Shown: positions 21,951 to 32,284, counted from the first letter of the stretch. The stretch: DNA of 64,000 nt from Telopea speciosissima (GCF_018873765.1 NC_057918.1:10734862-10798861); one strand, 5' to 3'. Notes: a model not told the origin generated them from the letters alone. Numbers and translations: made by a program.

Positions 21951-22325
21951 TGTAACATAAACTTCATGTGGCAATAATGGAGAAACATTTCATAATCACC
22001 CACTGTCTCATAAATAATTGTGTAATAGTAGGGTAAAGGTTTGCAATTAGGCCCTCTTACTTAGTAGGATTTTGTAACATAAACTTCATGTGGCAATAAT
22101 GGAGAAACATTTCATAATCACCCACTCTCATTAAATTTTTTTCCCTGCTGTAACGGATCAGCACCCCTTTGCTTCCCCTTTGCTTCCCATTTTGATGCAT
22201 TACAATATGGATGACAAATAAAAATGGTTTTGATTTTACAAGTTGGTATGCCTCTAGATGATTCCATGATGAAGCAATGTAAACGTATGATTTTACAAGT
22301 TGGTATGCCTCTAGATGATTCCATG
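21951..22325. repeat. Two successive direct-repeat pairs
   Basis: A perfect repeat of about 54 bp (starting TGTAACATAAACTTCATGTG) occurs at 21951-22004 and 22073-22126. A perfect repeat of 38 bp (starting TGATTTTACAAGTTGGTATG) occurs at 22231-22268 and 22288-22325. Perfect identity implies recent local duplication. No function is evident. Confidence 0.85.
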
Positions 22326-22757
22326 GTAAATTTTGTGAAGTTGGAGTTTTCTGGTTTACTCTCTTCTGTCTTTGATCAGTAAATTCAAGGTGCAGGAATT
22401 GCTTGCACTATAGCTTTTCATGGGGAATAGTTTTGCAGATTGAATCATAAGTTGGGACAGTTGGTTGAATAGTTTTGCCACTCATCTTTTGACTTGCATT
22501 TTTTTTTTTTTTTTGTTATTAATTTGTTAGGATTTCTTTTTCCATTTTTATTGCTATTATTTCTGCTACTGTATTTTTTACCACATGTTCCAGAGACCTA
22601 GAGAAATAACATTAAATAAGAAACCATCATTATAACTCCTACAATTGATTCATCATTTATATCAATTCCAGAATTGGTAATTGTCCTGAACATCCTGAAA
22701 TGTCTAAGAAGCATGTGATGCAGTCATTGCTAATGGATATTTTCTGTCCACAGTGGA

Positions 22758-23046
22758 CTAGTTTCCATTGTTTGACCCCTCAAGGAAAGCATAGTCCACA
22801 GGGAAGTATTCCTTGCCATAGAGGCTAAGGAATGGGTAGATATTAACAGTGAAAGGGGCATCATTCTCATTGAGGTACTGAACTATTTCAATTGTAAGTT
22901 CACGTATGTCTGACCTGAAGTCACCAGCAGTAGGGATTGGCTTTGAAACAGGGGAATTGTAGATATCAGCATTGAATGGAACAGTTGCTTTGATACGGTT
23001 TCCAAGCCCAACCTCGAGGAAGGGTTCATTGCCCACAGCAACATAC
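22758..23046 (-). pseudogene. GH17 glucan endo-1,3-beta-glucosidase exon remnant
   Basis: After a plausible acceptor TTTGCAG the minus strand reads [11 protein letters not shown], the GH17 segment containing the catalytic acid/base Glu. It continues with [33 protein letters not shown] and [15 protein letters not shown] up to [10 protein letters not shown], then a stop soon after. Compared with the plant endo-1,3-beta-glucanase group that shares these motifs, the stretch between GNEPFL and the IKATVP block is shorter by roughly 25-30 residues. The ends needed for the nucleophile half, signal peptide and X8/GPI region are absent. It is therefore a dead fragment, possibly captured by the surrounding TIR element. 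Intact relatives hydrolyse callose and related beta-1,3-glucans at the cell wall. Confidence 0.8.
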
Positions 23047-23277
23047 CTGCAAATTTTAATGGACTCAAAATAGATCCATCCATCTCAATTTCTTTTCATT
23101 CAGTGAGCTAAGAAATATTTGCATGGTTCTTGTGTCCCTCTTCATCTATTTCGAAATGGTGAATTGGGTTTTCCCCCTTGGATTTTATTTTCATTTTAAA
23201 TGGAGAAAGGTTAACTAGATACATTGAAATGTTGGGAGATTCTATCTCTAGGTTGTGTAAATATTTGTGGTACTTAG

Positions 23278-23420
23278 TCAAAATATCTCATGAACATTCA
23301 GTAGTTGGAAGATTGAATCACACACGCCAATCAGCGAAAATATATAGGAATTTGCATTCATATATAGGTGCAAATCAGAAATCCATTTATTTATGTTATG
23401 AAGCATAGATGTGAGGTTTG
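23278..23420 (-). mobile_element. Scrap of a LINE polyprotein region
   Basis: The minus-strand frame contains NINKWISDLHLYMN, which resembles NINKWVYDLNLLHFPQN just before the RNase H-like segment at 43.4-43.6 kb. By that similarity both come from the C-terminal part of plant non-LTR retrotransposon proteins. It is short and decayed, and the call is tentative. Confidence 0.35.
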
Positions 23421-24040
23421 GTTTAGAATTGTGAAAAAAAGATGACTCTTTGTTCTGTACTAACAATCCAATATATCCATGTATTCATCATAAGATACCC
23501 TTCTGATGCTTGTTTTAAGCTTCTGATTGGCTGTGTATGCATTAGGAGCAGAATCATGGATCCATACTCAAATCATCTTTATCACTGTTCCATCCTTAGG
23601 TAGTTGTTTTGAAGGGCTTTGGTTGATGTGTGGCATAGCTCCTCCTTTGAGTTCTTATTCTTCGTCTTCACCTAATTGTATTTCTTTTTCAAAGAATGAT
23701 GATGGAACATCTTTATAAACCTACATAGTTTCTTGACGTAGTAACTCCATCATCCAAAAATTTTTCGCAAGAGTCCTCTATGGTAATTTTGATAGTTTTT
23801 TAGAAGTTGTTATTCCACATGCTTCCATGGATGTGGTAGAATAGATTGGTCTCTTCTATTTCACTTTATTTTTTTATACACAACAGTGGCTGAGGCCACC
23901 ATTGACAATGAAAATCACCTACAACACACACACACACACACACACACACAGGAGGGAGGCCACCATTGGCAGCCCCAACCACCTACAACACACCTACACC
24001 ATTGGCAACTCCCCCTCCCCCTAATCAATGAGTTCTTGAT

Positions 24041-24120
24041 GGGTCTTTAGCTCAAATTGGTAGAGCACTTGGAATATGAGCATGTTCCAAGGGGATGGTG
24101 GTTCAAATCCACCAAGGCCC
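24041..24120 (+). tRNA. tRNA-like gene with enlarged anticodon loop
   Basis: The 80 nt fold as a tRNA cloverleaf. The acceptor stem GGGTCTT pairs with AAGGCCC (7 bp, one G-T). The D stem is GCTC/GAGC, the anticodon-arm stem CTTGG/CCAAG, the variable loop GGGAT, and the T stem GGTGG/CCACC around TTCAAAT. TAGCTCAAATTGG fits the A box, GGTTCAAATCC fits the B box, and TTTTT at 24121-24125 is a Pol III terminator. The anticodon region is 14 nt (10 if two extra A-T pairs form) instead of 7, so no anticodon can be assigned. It may contain a small intron, be a tRNA pseudogene, or be a tRNA-derived RNA. It lies within the repeat-rich 20.5-24.5 kb segment. Confidence 0.6.
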
Positions 24121-24605
24121 TTTTTAGTCAATTGTTCATAGCATAGTCAGTTATGGCACTAATCCACACAAGAACCCAATTTTTAATGGCATCTTTGAAA
24201 TTTGACATATTTTTATTACTTTAGTTATGTTAATGAGATATTTCAATTTTATGCTAAGGTTGGTAAGAGAGAAAATGATTTTGCAAGTATTTTTTGGTAT
24301 AATTTAGAAGGAAATGACATTATTGTAATTAAAATCAAATTTGAAAGAACAGGTTTTACCAAACACCATTTTTGTTCTAAACATGTTCTTGAGATCGTTA
24401 CCAAACGCTCATTTTTTGTCTCAGAACGTCGTTCCAGACCAAGAACGCAAAAGAACATTCTTAGTCAAGAACGTGCATTCTTTGTTCAGGCCGTTACCAA
24501 ACGCAGCCTTGTTATCGTCGTTCATAGTTTTCACATGTTATATTTTGTAACATGTGGCAAACACAAATTGAGCAATAAACTTGACACATAAGCAAGGGAC
24601 CTTGC

Positions 24606-24722
24606 GGTTTATTGTGTACCCATTGCACGAGGCACCCACCATTGCGGGGTCTAGGGAGGTCATAATGTACTCAGCCTTCCCCTTGATTTCACAAAGAGGC
24701 TATGTCAAGACTCCAGACTCCT
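24606..24722 (-). mobile_element. Au-like SINE, partial, antisense
   Basis: The plus strand reads GTGTACCCATTGCACGAGGC, then GCGGGGTCTAGGGAGG, TCATAATGTACTCAGCC and AAAGAGGCTATGTC. This is the reverse complement of the Au SINE 3' half seen better at 58.8 kb. The tRNA-like head is missing or diverged. Confidence 0.65.
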
Positions 24723-25267
24723 TCCATGGAAGGCAACCAAATTTAAATTTGGGGAGAGGACAACAACGATCTAGCATGAGTACGTGGTTTCTCCGAAGTG
24801 AACCGAATTAAAATCTTGGAATGTCTGTTGAGCTTTGGAGAAGACTTCAATGGAAGTCTGAAATTTGTGGTTAAAGACAAGATCATTTCTTGGAAGCCAC
24901 AATTGCCAACAAACAAAGGAGAAAAGACTAAGAACCTTACCTCTCCCTTTTTCTTAGATAGGAAGTTGAATTGATCCCAAATTAATAGCAATCGAGACAA
25001 GCTTGGAATGCCATCACTAAGAACAATGAAGGAGAGGTCACTTCTGAACCATACGGCGGACAATCCAATAGAAGATGGTCGCTTGTCTTAACTGCTATAC
25101 CACACCGTTTACAACTTCGGTCAATTAACAGCTAGTGTACGTTTTAAAATGTTCTCACCAGATGCAACACCTTGGACACATAACTTCCATAAAAGAGATT
25201 TGATCTGAAGAGAAATTGAGTCCTTGGAGATATCACTTCAACTTTGAAAATTGCATAAAAAATAAAA

Positions 25268-25404
25268 GGGTCACAGTTCTCTGTGCCGCAGCACAGGCTA
25301 CGCCCAAGCACATGGGGGTGGGCGCAATGACCACCCTACCCCCCTACACAGGCTGCCCATTTGCCTAGGTGCAACCTACACTGCGGCACAAAGATCATTC
25401 TCCC
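25268..25404. mobile_element. Mutator-type MITE, family M1 (member B)
   Basis: The 137-bp element runs from GGGTCACAGTTCTCTGTGCC to GGCACAAAGATCATTCTCCC, with TIRs sharing CT-TGTGCCGCAG-----AGG. It is flanked by the 9-bp duplication AAAATAAAA at 25259-25267 and 25405-25413. The interior phrase AATGACCACCCT(A/G)CCCCC recurs at 26.58 kb, in a truncated relative. Confidence 0.7.
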
Positions 25405-26289
25405 AAAATAAAAAATAATGTAAAGATGTAGGTGCTGTAAAAACTTAATATTTCATGGAATGGACTAACTTTCTATGCTGTGGTACAAGTCCTCATTACA
25501 TATCAAGCATTATTAATACTTTATGCTTCACGTTTAAGTCCAATCAAGCCATCAGTACATGTATGACATTAGTGGTAGTGAAGATGAACATTGATGCATG
25601 CAACAAGATAATATCCCTCATGATTTAATGTTCTTCTAAGTTATAAGAGAGGATTCACTGATAAGCAAAAAATATGCTCATTCTGTTCTATAACTGAAAC
25701 TCCCATACATCCCTTGATGAAGGCAACAATGATAACAGTTGAGTGGAATAAAGTTTGGTCTGACAGCCTTCCCGCTCTATCCAATCGGCCGGCTTTAATC
25801 TCGGACTAGGCTTCATTCCTCGCAACTTGTTTATCTATTTCAAATTAACTAAATTACTATAATGTAAGAGGTAATTTCTCATTTTCTCTTTTGTTGCTAG
25901 TTTTCTTTCTTTCTATCTTTTTATACCCTATGTCGAACAGAAATATAGAATTGTTATTAATCCAAGTTCAGTTATTTATTAATCCTTTGTAACTCATTTA
26001 TTGTTGCCTTTGTGTGTGAATCTGATGGATATCCATAAGAAATCAATCTCTATTGTTACATGATTTTTTGGGGGTTTATTTTTTTGGTAAAATCTTTTGG
26101 GGTTGACATCTTATAATATGCTACCATTAGTATTGAATCCATGGAATCAATAACATTTGTATCTATCATTAGTGATATCTAAGTGGATATGGAGGGCATG
26201 CAAATATAGATTTGATATCCCTAAGAGGATGAAATCTTCCAAGAACCTCTTCTTGGTTGAGAGATGGAGGGTGCATTCAATCTGGGTGA

Positions 26290-26512
26290 TGAGGTGATTG
26301 GTTCTGGGTGTCTGCGGTTAGTTTTTGTTTTGTTCCATCTCTTGTTCATGTAGAGTTTCAGTAGAATTGTTGAAGTGCTCTCTTAGCTTGTTTTGGGTTT
26401 TGGTGCCTTTTTGAGGTTCGGTGTCGTGCCCTTGATGCCTAGTCAGGCTGCCTTTGAGTTTGTATTTGGTTTTTCTTTTTTGCAATAAATTGATTCTACC
26501 TATCAAAGAAAA
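26290..26512 (+). mobile_element. LINE (L1-type) 3'-end remnant
   Basis: The T/G-rich tail includes TTTTTGCAATAAATTGATTC and ends CTATCAAAGAAAAGGG, as expected for plant L1 3' UTRs that end in an ATCAAAGAAAA-like A-run. No coding part is retained. Confidence 0.4.
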
Positions 26513-26612
26513 GGGAAAAAGAACTCTGTCAAGGAGTGTACATACACCGCCCTATGCCTAGACATATTTGGGGTGAAATGACCACCCTGCCCCCATGAAA
26601 TGTTCAAAAAAC
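26513..26612 (+). mobile_element. Truncated M1-family MITE
   Basis: GGGAAAAAGAACTCTGTCAAGGAGTG at 26512 resembles the M1 family's terminal sequence. The interior AATGACCACCCTGCCCCC matches member B. No inverted end or target duplication is visible, so one end is probably lost. Confidence 0.4.
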
Positions 26613-26784
26613 TCGATCCCCACTTGATGCCTCAGTGCACTCTCCCATTGCCCCCCCCCCCCTCAGACAGCGAACACTTCCCCCATCCCTTTCCCCCCCC
26701 CCCAAAAAAAAAAAACGAAAAAATAAACTAAAATTTCTGTAAATATTAATCACTTTTCAGATGGATTCATCTAAAATTAAATTT

Positions 26785-26960
26785 GAGGCGTTGTTTCTGG
26801 GTGGGACGCAGGGCCACGCCGTGCTCTAGTAAATGAGAACGCACACGGTGGCACAAAAGGGGACGGAATTTCCGCCATACATGGGGGCCATGGCGATCAT
26901 TCCGGCCCCTGTTGTGCGTGGGTGTGGCCCCTGCGTCCCACGCAGAAAACATTCTCCCCC
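26785..26960. mobile_element. Mutator-type MITE, family M1 (member C)
   Basis: The 176-bp element runs from GAGGCGTTGTTTCTG to CAGAAAACATTCTCCCCC. Its inner inverted repeats are GGGACGCAGGGCCACGCC and GGTGTGGCCCCTGCGTCCC. The 9-bp duplication ATTAAATTT is perfect at 26776-26784 and 26961-26969. Confidence 0.75.
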
Positions 26961-27092
26961 ATTAAATTTATACACCATAATTGTTCATAATTCCCATATA
27001 CCATGGGAACAACCACCAAAAAAAAAAAAAAGAGAATTACATATTACACCATGAATGATCAATCTACTTTCTTAACAAGAAGATCTAGTTCA

Positions 27093-27515
27093 TCAAGAAC
27101 TGGGTGCAGCAGCAGCAGCTGAAGCATCTCCGGCAGCCGCCGTCGCCGCTGAGTTCCCGGAATTTTGTTCAGCTTCTTTAATCAATTTCAAGATCTCTTC
27201 TCTCTTTGCAGCCAATTCTTTTATCTTGACTTCTATCTTTGCCAGCTTTTGCTTTAACTTTGTTGGATCCTTCTTATCTTCAGGGTTCTTCTTCTTCTTC
27301 TTCTCCTCCTCCTTATCCTTACCTGTGCCATCACATTCTTTGTTTTCTTCATGATCCTCATCACCATCCTTCTCCTTCTTCTTTTTCTTCTTCTTGTCGT
27401 CCTTTGTTTTCTCTTCTCCCAACTCCTCCTCCTCCTTGGTCTTCTTTTCATCTTTGTTCTTCTCTTTCTTTTCCACCTTGTTTGAATCGTCATTTTCTGG
27501 CTTTGTTTCCCCCAT
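27093..27515 (-). CDS. Lys/Glu-rich small protein of unknown function
   Basis: A single open frame of 140 codons begins MGETKPENDDSNKVEKKEKN. Residues 1-85 are almost only Lys, Glu and Asp. Residues 86-112 (TKLKQKLAKIEVKIKELAAK and onward) form a short amphipathic helix or coiled coil. The tail is Ala/Ser-rich. No targeting signal, membrane segment or catalytic motif is seen. A TATA-like TATAAAGGCTTA (minus strand) lies about 230 bp upstream, and a related locus with the same upstream sequence lies at 29.8-30.3 kb. The duplicated leader and the non-repetitive helix argue for a real gene rather than a low-complexity artefact, but the function is unknown. Confidence 0.6.
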   Translation of the reverse strand: MGETKPENDDSNKVEKKEKNKDEKKTKEEEELGEEKTKDDKKKKKKKEKDGDEDHEENKECDGTGKDKEEEKKKKKNPEDKKDPTKLKQKLAKIEVKIKELAAKREEILKLIKEAEQNSGNSAATAAAGDASAAAAAPSS

Positions 27516-27746
27516 TTGAATACTGTAAATTTATCTCAACCAGTAGTAGCTGCTAATAAAGTTCTCTCCCACCTGAATATATCTCCTAGTAACGAAAATT
27601 TACGAGTTGTATTAGAGAGAAGCAGTTCATGATCATGAAACAAAGAATTATAGGTTTCCTCAGAATGAACTGTAGAATCATCGAAATGGAACAAATCTGG
27701 CTTAATTTGTAGAGAATTGTTGGATATGTGTCTTTGGAAGACTTAA

Positions 27747-27758
27747 TAAGCCTTTATA
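27747..27758 (-). promoter_or_regulatory. TATA box of the K/E-rich gene
   Basis: The minus strand reads TATAAAGGCTTA within GGATATAAAGGC. The same twelve bases occur upstream of the duplicate at 30172-30183, in otherwise diverged surroundings. Confidence 0.5.
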
Positions 27759-27863
27759 TCCAGCGAACTCTAAGAAGACGACTAATTAATGGCGATAAAA
27801 GCAAGTTGGAGCGTGAAATCTGATAAACCCATGACGATAATAAGGTCACCAGCGAACGATCCG

Positions 27864-29380
27864 GGATGTTAATTTAGGCTGCGTTTGGTATGTATTCTTG
27901 GAATACATTCTAGGTCGATTTCACATTCTCAGATGATAAAAACAATTCCTTGATGTGTTCCGCCTCAGTTTTCTCATATGTTTTTACTTTTAAACTCATG
28001 AAGTTCTCAATAGCTTAGGTTGACCTAAACGCCCTACTGATTGAGAGAGGGAGGAAATGTCAAAGCTGAAGCTAATCCAAGATTTTTGTACCAAAAGGAA
28101 AGGAGACAATTTATCAATTAGATTAAAACAATAATTAAGATATAAATCGATTTGGTTTCGGTTTAAATTGTTCGGTTCATGTTGTAATGGACATAAATCA
28201 AATAGAATCAATTATTAATCGGTTTCAAGTTTCCAAATCAAAACAAATTACTAATCGACTTCTAATTGGTTTCGATTATATGGTTTTTTTTATCGGATTC
28301 ATTTTGATTTGTCAATTTTTTTTTGTTATATAGTTTGTAAATGATCCGTTGTGATTTGATGGAATTTTGGGTACCGGTGTCAGTGTTTTAAATTATTTAT
28401 AAAATGTTTTTCAAATATTATTATATTTCAAAAGTGTTTTGAAAATTTTATGTTTAATCACCAGTTAAGACTCTTTGATACTGGTTGTCCGACGGATTAC
28501 GATTTTTGATGGTGTCATTTCCATATGATGTTAATAAGTAGAAAGACTAGAAACATAATGAAAGTTTCTATCACTTGAAGTTATTTAGATAATGTTCAAG
28601 TTTTAGGCGTCAATAACATATCATGTGTTACACATGTCAATGATTAGTAGGTTCTAACAAAAAAAAAAAGATTAGTAGGTACACATGAAAAATTCTCATT
28701 CTAAATATTATACATATAAGAAACCTAATATATTAGATTTTTGGGTTTTCTTCTTGATCACTATGCCTAGTGAAGTATAATGCTTCTATTTGCCATATTG
28801 CATTACATGGGTTAATTCAAGTGATAGAGCACCAGACAAGCATCTCATTGGTACAATTTCATCTTAAAATGAGGTCAGGAAGTAGTTCAAATCACAAAAA
28901 TGTAATGTTGTATTTTATATTCATCTCAATTTGATGACATTTTAGTAATTTTACAAAAAACTTCGAATCAGAATTTAAACAACTTTCTTTCCTTTGGACT
29001 AAAATTTGGCCATTGAGATGTATATGAAGTCCTCTATCACAAGACTAATCCATGTACTGCTTAGTGACAAATAGTGACGCATTATGCTTCATTAGGCATA
29101 GTGACACCTAGAAGGACCCTAGATTTTTTTGAGAAGAAAATATATTAGAGAGGTGGACCTAAATATTTTATTTTCATACATCAAGTTTCAGTTCAATTGG
29201 AATTGACCAAGTGACAAATCAAAGTTCAATAAAAAAAACACCCAGGATTATGGTGCGCAACAATAAATAAAAAGGTATATAAATGTGTATACATTCAGTA
29301 GTCAAATTGCCAAATCACCAATCCACATGACACAACTAAGTGAGTCACACCCATAGATGCTTTATGGATGGAACCCTCCA
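27864..29380. other. AT-rich intergenic repeats
   Basis: GGCTGCGTTTGGTATG at 27879 is the terminus of another GCGTTTGG-type TIR element whose partner end is not found. From 28145 to 28300, phrases such as TCGGTTT and AATTATTAATCGG resemble decayed hAT MITE interior. At 28811-28900 there is a weak tRNA-like head (AGTGATAGAGCACCAG, then AGTTCAAATCAC). No gene is visible. Confidence 0.4.
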
Positions 29381-29432
29381 AGAAACCTTTTTAATTGCCA
29401 ATATATACAACAAACACAACAAAGTCCCAAAA

Positions 29433-29757
29433 GGACATCAAGCTGATTATTGAGTCGGACTGCAAGGAGTTGATAGATATCCTCTCCTCTACTATTAGGC
29501 TTGCCCCCACTGAGATCCAGTCGATAGTGAAGGACATTCGTTTTCTTATCCCATCGGTAGAAAGTTGTTGTTTCACTTATATTCCAAGGTACATCAATAA
29601 AGTAGCTGATGCCTTGGCCAGGAAGGCCTCGTCTACTGAGTGTGCGACGAATTGATCGATCTCCACCCCATGGCTTATCCATCTATGTAATTTGGATGTC
29701 ATGAGTTGTTGTCACTCAAATTAATAATTTTATCTTTATCAAAAAAAAAAAAACAAA
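29433..29757 (+). mobile_element. LINE fragment: RNase H-like C-terminus and poly(A) tail
   Basis: One open frame reads LIIESDCKELIDIL, then TEIQSIVKDIRFLI, then FTYIPRYINKVADALARKAS. This is the C-terminal half of the RNase H-like (RVT_3) domain found at the end of plant LINE proteins and their domesticated relatives; the first block carries the conserved ESDC. After the stop, AATTTTATCTTTATC leads into an A-rich tail at 29740-29757, typical of an L1 3' end. The 5' part, including reverse transcriptase, is missing. Confidence 0.7.
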
Positions 29758-29798
29758 AAACCAAGGCATCAATCAAGAAAGCATGAATAACATTCCCT

Positions 29799-30011
29799 CT
29801 ACATAAAATCCCTATCAAACCTCCAAGCATGATGCACCCTCAATATATTCGCGGCATTTTGATCTTCTTCTTTAAGATTTCCCTGCTTTTGCCTTAGCTT
29901 TTCTTGGTCTTTCTTATCTTTGTCTTCATGATCCACACAATCCTTGTCCTTCTTCTTCTTCTTCTTCTTATCCTTTTTTGAAGCTCCTTTTTCTATCTTC
30001 GTTTCCTCCAT
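29799..30011 (-). pseudogene. Duplicate of the K/E-rich gene, shortened
   Basis: The frame from the ATG at 30011 gives 70 residues, starting MEETKIEKGASKKDKKKKK. It is a diverged copy of the 27.1-kb gene: the Lys-rich middle is shorter, the helix is reduced to EKLRQKQGNLKEEDQNA, and the Ala/Ser tail is replaced by unrelated residues. Homology extends upstream through the leader, the TATA motif and a conserved stretch near 30268. The same orientation and about 2.5 kb spacing show a direct segmental duplication. It may be a decayed copy or a still-expressed short paralogue. Confidence 0.5.
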
Positions 30012-30171
30012 TTGAGTGTTCCCTCGATCAGTAACAGCTTCTCTCTTCGGCTGAATGCAGTTCGTGATCATGACACAAGAATTCAAGGTTTCATCAGCTT
30101 TAGCAGTAGAATCATTGAAATGGAACAAACCTGGGATCCTAAATATAGACGCAGTTCGTCTCTGAAAAACG

Positions 30172-30183
30172 TAAGCCTTTATA
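30172..30183 (-). promoter_or_regulatory. TATA box of the K/E-rich duplicate
   Basis: TATAAAGGCTTA on the minus strand, identical to the motif upstream of the 27.1-kb gene and about 160 bp from this copy's ATG. Confidence 0.45.
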
Positions 30184-32191
30184 TAACTGTTTAGATCCAA
30201 AGTCCTAAACCCTCCTCTTGCTATCATAAATTAAATCCAACTCATGCCAACAAGGCGACTAAACCTAATGGCGACAAGAGCAGGTTCGAGCGTGAAATCT
30301 GATGAACCCATGAAGACGATAAGCTCACCAGCAAATGATCTGGTATGTGTGATCTGTTTCTCTTCTCAAATTTTCTCATTTTTTACTTTAAACCTCAAGT
30401 CCCCAACGGCTCAGGCGAACCTAACTGCCCTATACTAAATTACTAATTGAGGGAGGAACGAAATTAGTAATGGACCTGGTGGGCAGAAAAAAATGGAGCC
30501 AACCCAGAACAGCTATAGTCTCTGAAAAAATTCTTTTGCTTCTGGGAAATGAAGTTCTTACAATTACTTTACCTTGGGATATAGGATATTCCTCCCAAGG
30601 GCAGTTAAATGCCCTGTGGAAGGAGATCTGTTTCTGAAAAACAGGGTAGAAAGGTTAGAGATCGGGGGAGAAAGTTGTGGAGCCATGTCCATCTATTTGG
30701 TTGCTTAGAGGAAACTTTCCTGAGCAGGTATGGGAAATCATGGAACGAATTAGTTAGAGAAAGGATCAGGTATGCCATTGCCACCGCCTTCTTTATGAAC
30801 AATGAACCTACCCGTAACCTTCACATGGTCCAAACTCTACAGGAGGTCCTAATCCAATAAACATTTTTAATTTCTTCAATATCATCTAGGTAATTCCTTG
30901 CGTAGGGAGAGGCCACCATTGCCTGAATGCTTTGACCACAAATAACCCTCAAACAACTATCATTGTCTTGGAATTAAAATATCAAGTATCAGAACTATTA
31001 GAGATTCGAGTTTTCTATAATTTTTTTTTTGGGAGGTTCCTGATCAAAAGATATTTATTACACCCTTCAAGCATATATTTTCTTTGCTTTTTCACCCCCA
31101 AAAAAAAAAAATATCCCTTCAATGAATATGCTATTATCTAGTTTTGGAAGCAGGTTATAAACATTGATGCAACTGACTCTAAACTCAGCCTGAAGCTTAC
31201 CCTGGCCTTCAACTGGGCCTGGCAATGGTAAGAGAGAGACAGAGTGGGTTTGAATGGGGTAGGAGATGGTGAGAGTAACCCAAAAAGAATGTGAGAAAGT
31301 AAAATAAAAAGGAGTATAGGCTATAAATAATCAAGTTCATTGTCCCATAGATGATGAGAACCATAGCGACCAGAAGAAAACCAATTGTACCTTATCTTCT
31401 AATGCTTTTGTAGAAAAAGTGGGAATTCTTCCTGCAGGACATCTTGTTTACTTGGGGTTGGGGACCATGCTGTAAAATCCTTATTCGCAGAATTTGAATT
31501 CAAAATTACTGTTTCTTTAGTAGTTAGCAGAGGGTATCATTATGTCTGATGGAATCAAATTGGTTAATTTTGGACTCGTCCATAGAAGGAAAGAAAAAAG
31601 GGAAGGTATTACCTGTTGAAGATCAGCAATTGCAGAGTAAAGTATACACTGATGATTGATGAGAGGGAAAACAACAATACAATGATGAGAGGAAAATACT
31701 AAATGCTCAAGGGGAACCAATTGCAACATACAGTTTAAGCGGGAAGGTAAATTGCCTCTATTCGGTGTCATCAGACAGATCTAGTGGAAGGTTCACTATA
31801 TATGAATAGAATTCCGACTATTTAGCTTATGAATATGCATTTTCCACTATGACTACTGTAGATATGTTTTGCAAGGGAGTGACGTGAATTGTTTGGTGAT
31901 TATGGATCAAGCTCGATTTGCATGCTTTTGTATTATTTTGTATTTGTCCCATATATTGAAATTTAAAAAAAAAAAGGGTTTTCTCGGTATATTCAGTGAC
32001 TTCACCATGTCATTCATTGGTTTCATAGATTGATGGTTTGTGTGTTTGCTTGGTGTCGATAAACAGAACACCTTAAAATGTAAAACTTTGAAAGACTCTC
32101 AATCTGAGTTATCTCCGTGGAGATTTCAAATACTAGTTTTTCTATCCTAACCTTACTGTTGATGTATTCATGCTGTTGATCTATTTTTCAG

Positions 32192-32284
32192 CCAGTGGTA
32201 CACAGATTCTGTGAAGCTGAGGGAGGTCTGGAAGAATGAATATTTGGAGTCACACAACTTGTTTGAGCTAGGCCCCAAAAAAAG
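32192..32284 (+). other. Possible orphan exon
   Basis: A 93-nt stretch bounded by TTTTTCAG and GTAACT stays open in one frame and reads WYTDSVKLREVWKNEY and then LESHNLFELGPKK. Its composition looks protein-like, but I recognise no family and no neighbouring exon. It may be a gene fragment carried by a repeat. Confidence 0.25.

Larger units (their letters stand above)
20456..24513. mobile_element. Probable 4-kb TIR DNA element carrying a gene fragment
   Basis: The left end GTGCGTTTGGTAACGTTCAG (20457) and the complement of the right end, CTGCGTTTGGTAACGGCCTG (24512), are inverted repeats. The next 100-200 bases on both sides repeat GTTTGGT, GTTCTTTT and GAACG motifs, so the subterminal regions also correspond. 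Between them lie a CT-rich stretch (20780-20960), a tRNA-derived SINE-like segment (about 21710-21790), two direct-repeat pairs, a GH17 glucanase exon remnant, a LINE scrap and a tRNA-like gene. No transposase frame is visible and I found no flanking duplication. The two ends could alternatively be separate small relatives. Confidence 0.45.

Noticed and set aside
24531..24557. Perfect 9-bp stem CACATGTTA/TAACATGTG as a terminator or microRNA precursor
   Set aside because: Too short for a plant miRNA precursor and terminators of this kind do not apply to a plant nuclear genome; likely chance or transposon debris.
23178..24591. Open frames at 23.2-24.6 kb as small genes
   Set aside because: They have no family motifs and overlap the right subterminal repeats of the putative TIR element or LINE debris.
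27239..27556. Plus-strand Ser/Pro-rich and minus-strand Arg-rich frames at 27.24-27.56 kb
   Set aside because: Alternative frames of the AAG/GAA-rich K/E gene; only the Lys/Glu frame has a non-repetitive helix and a conserved start shared with the duplicate.
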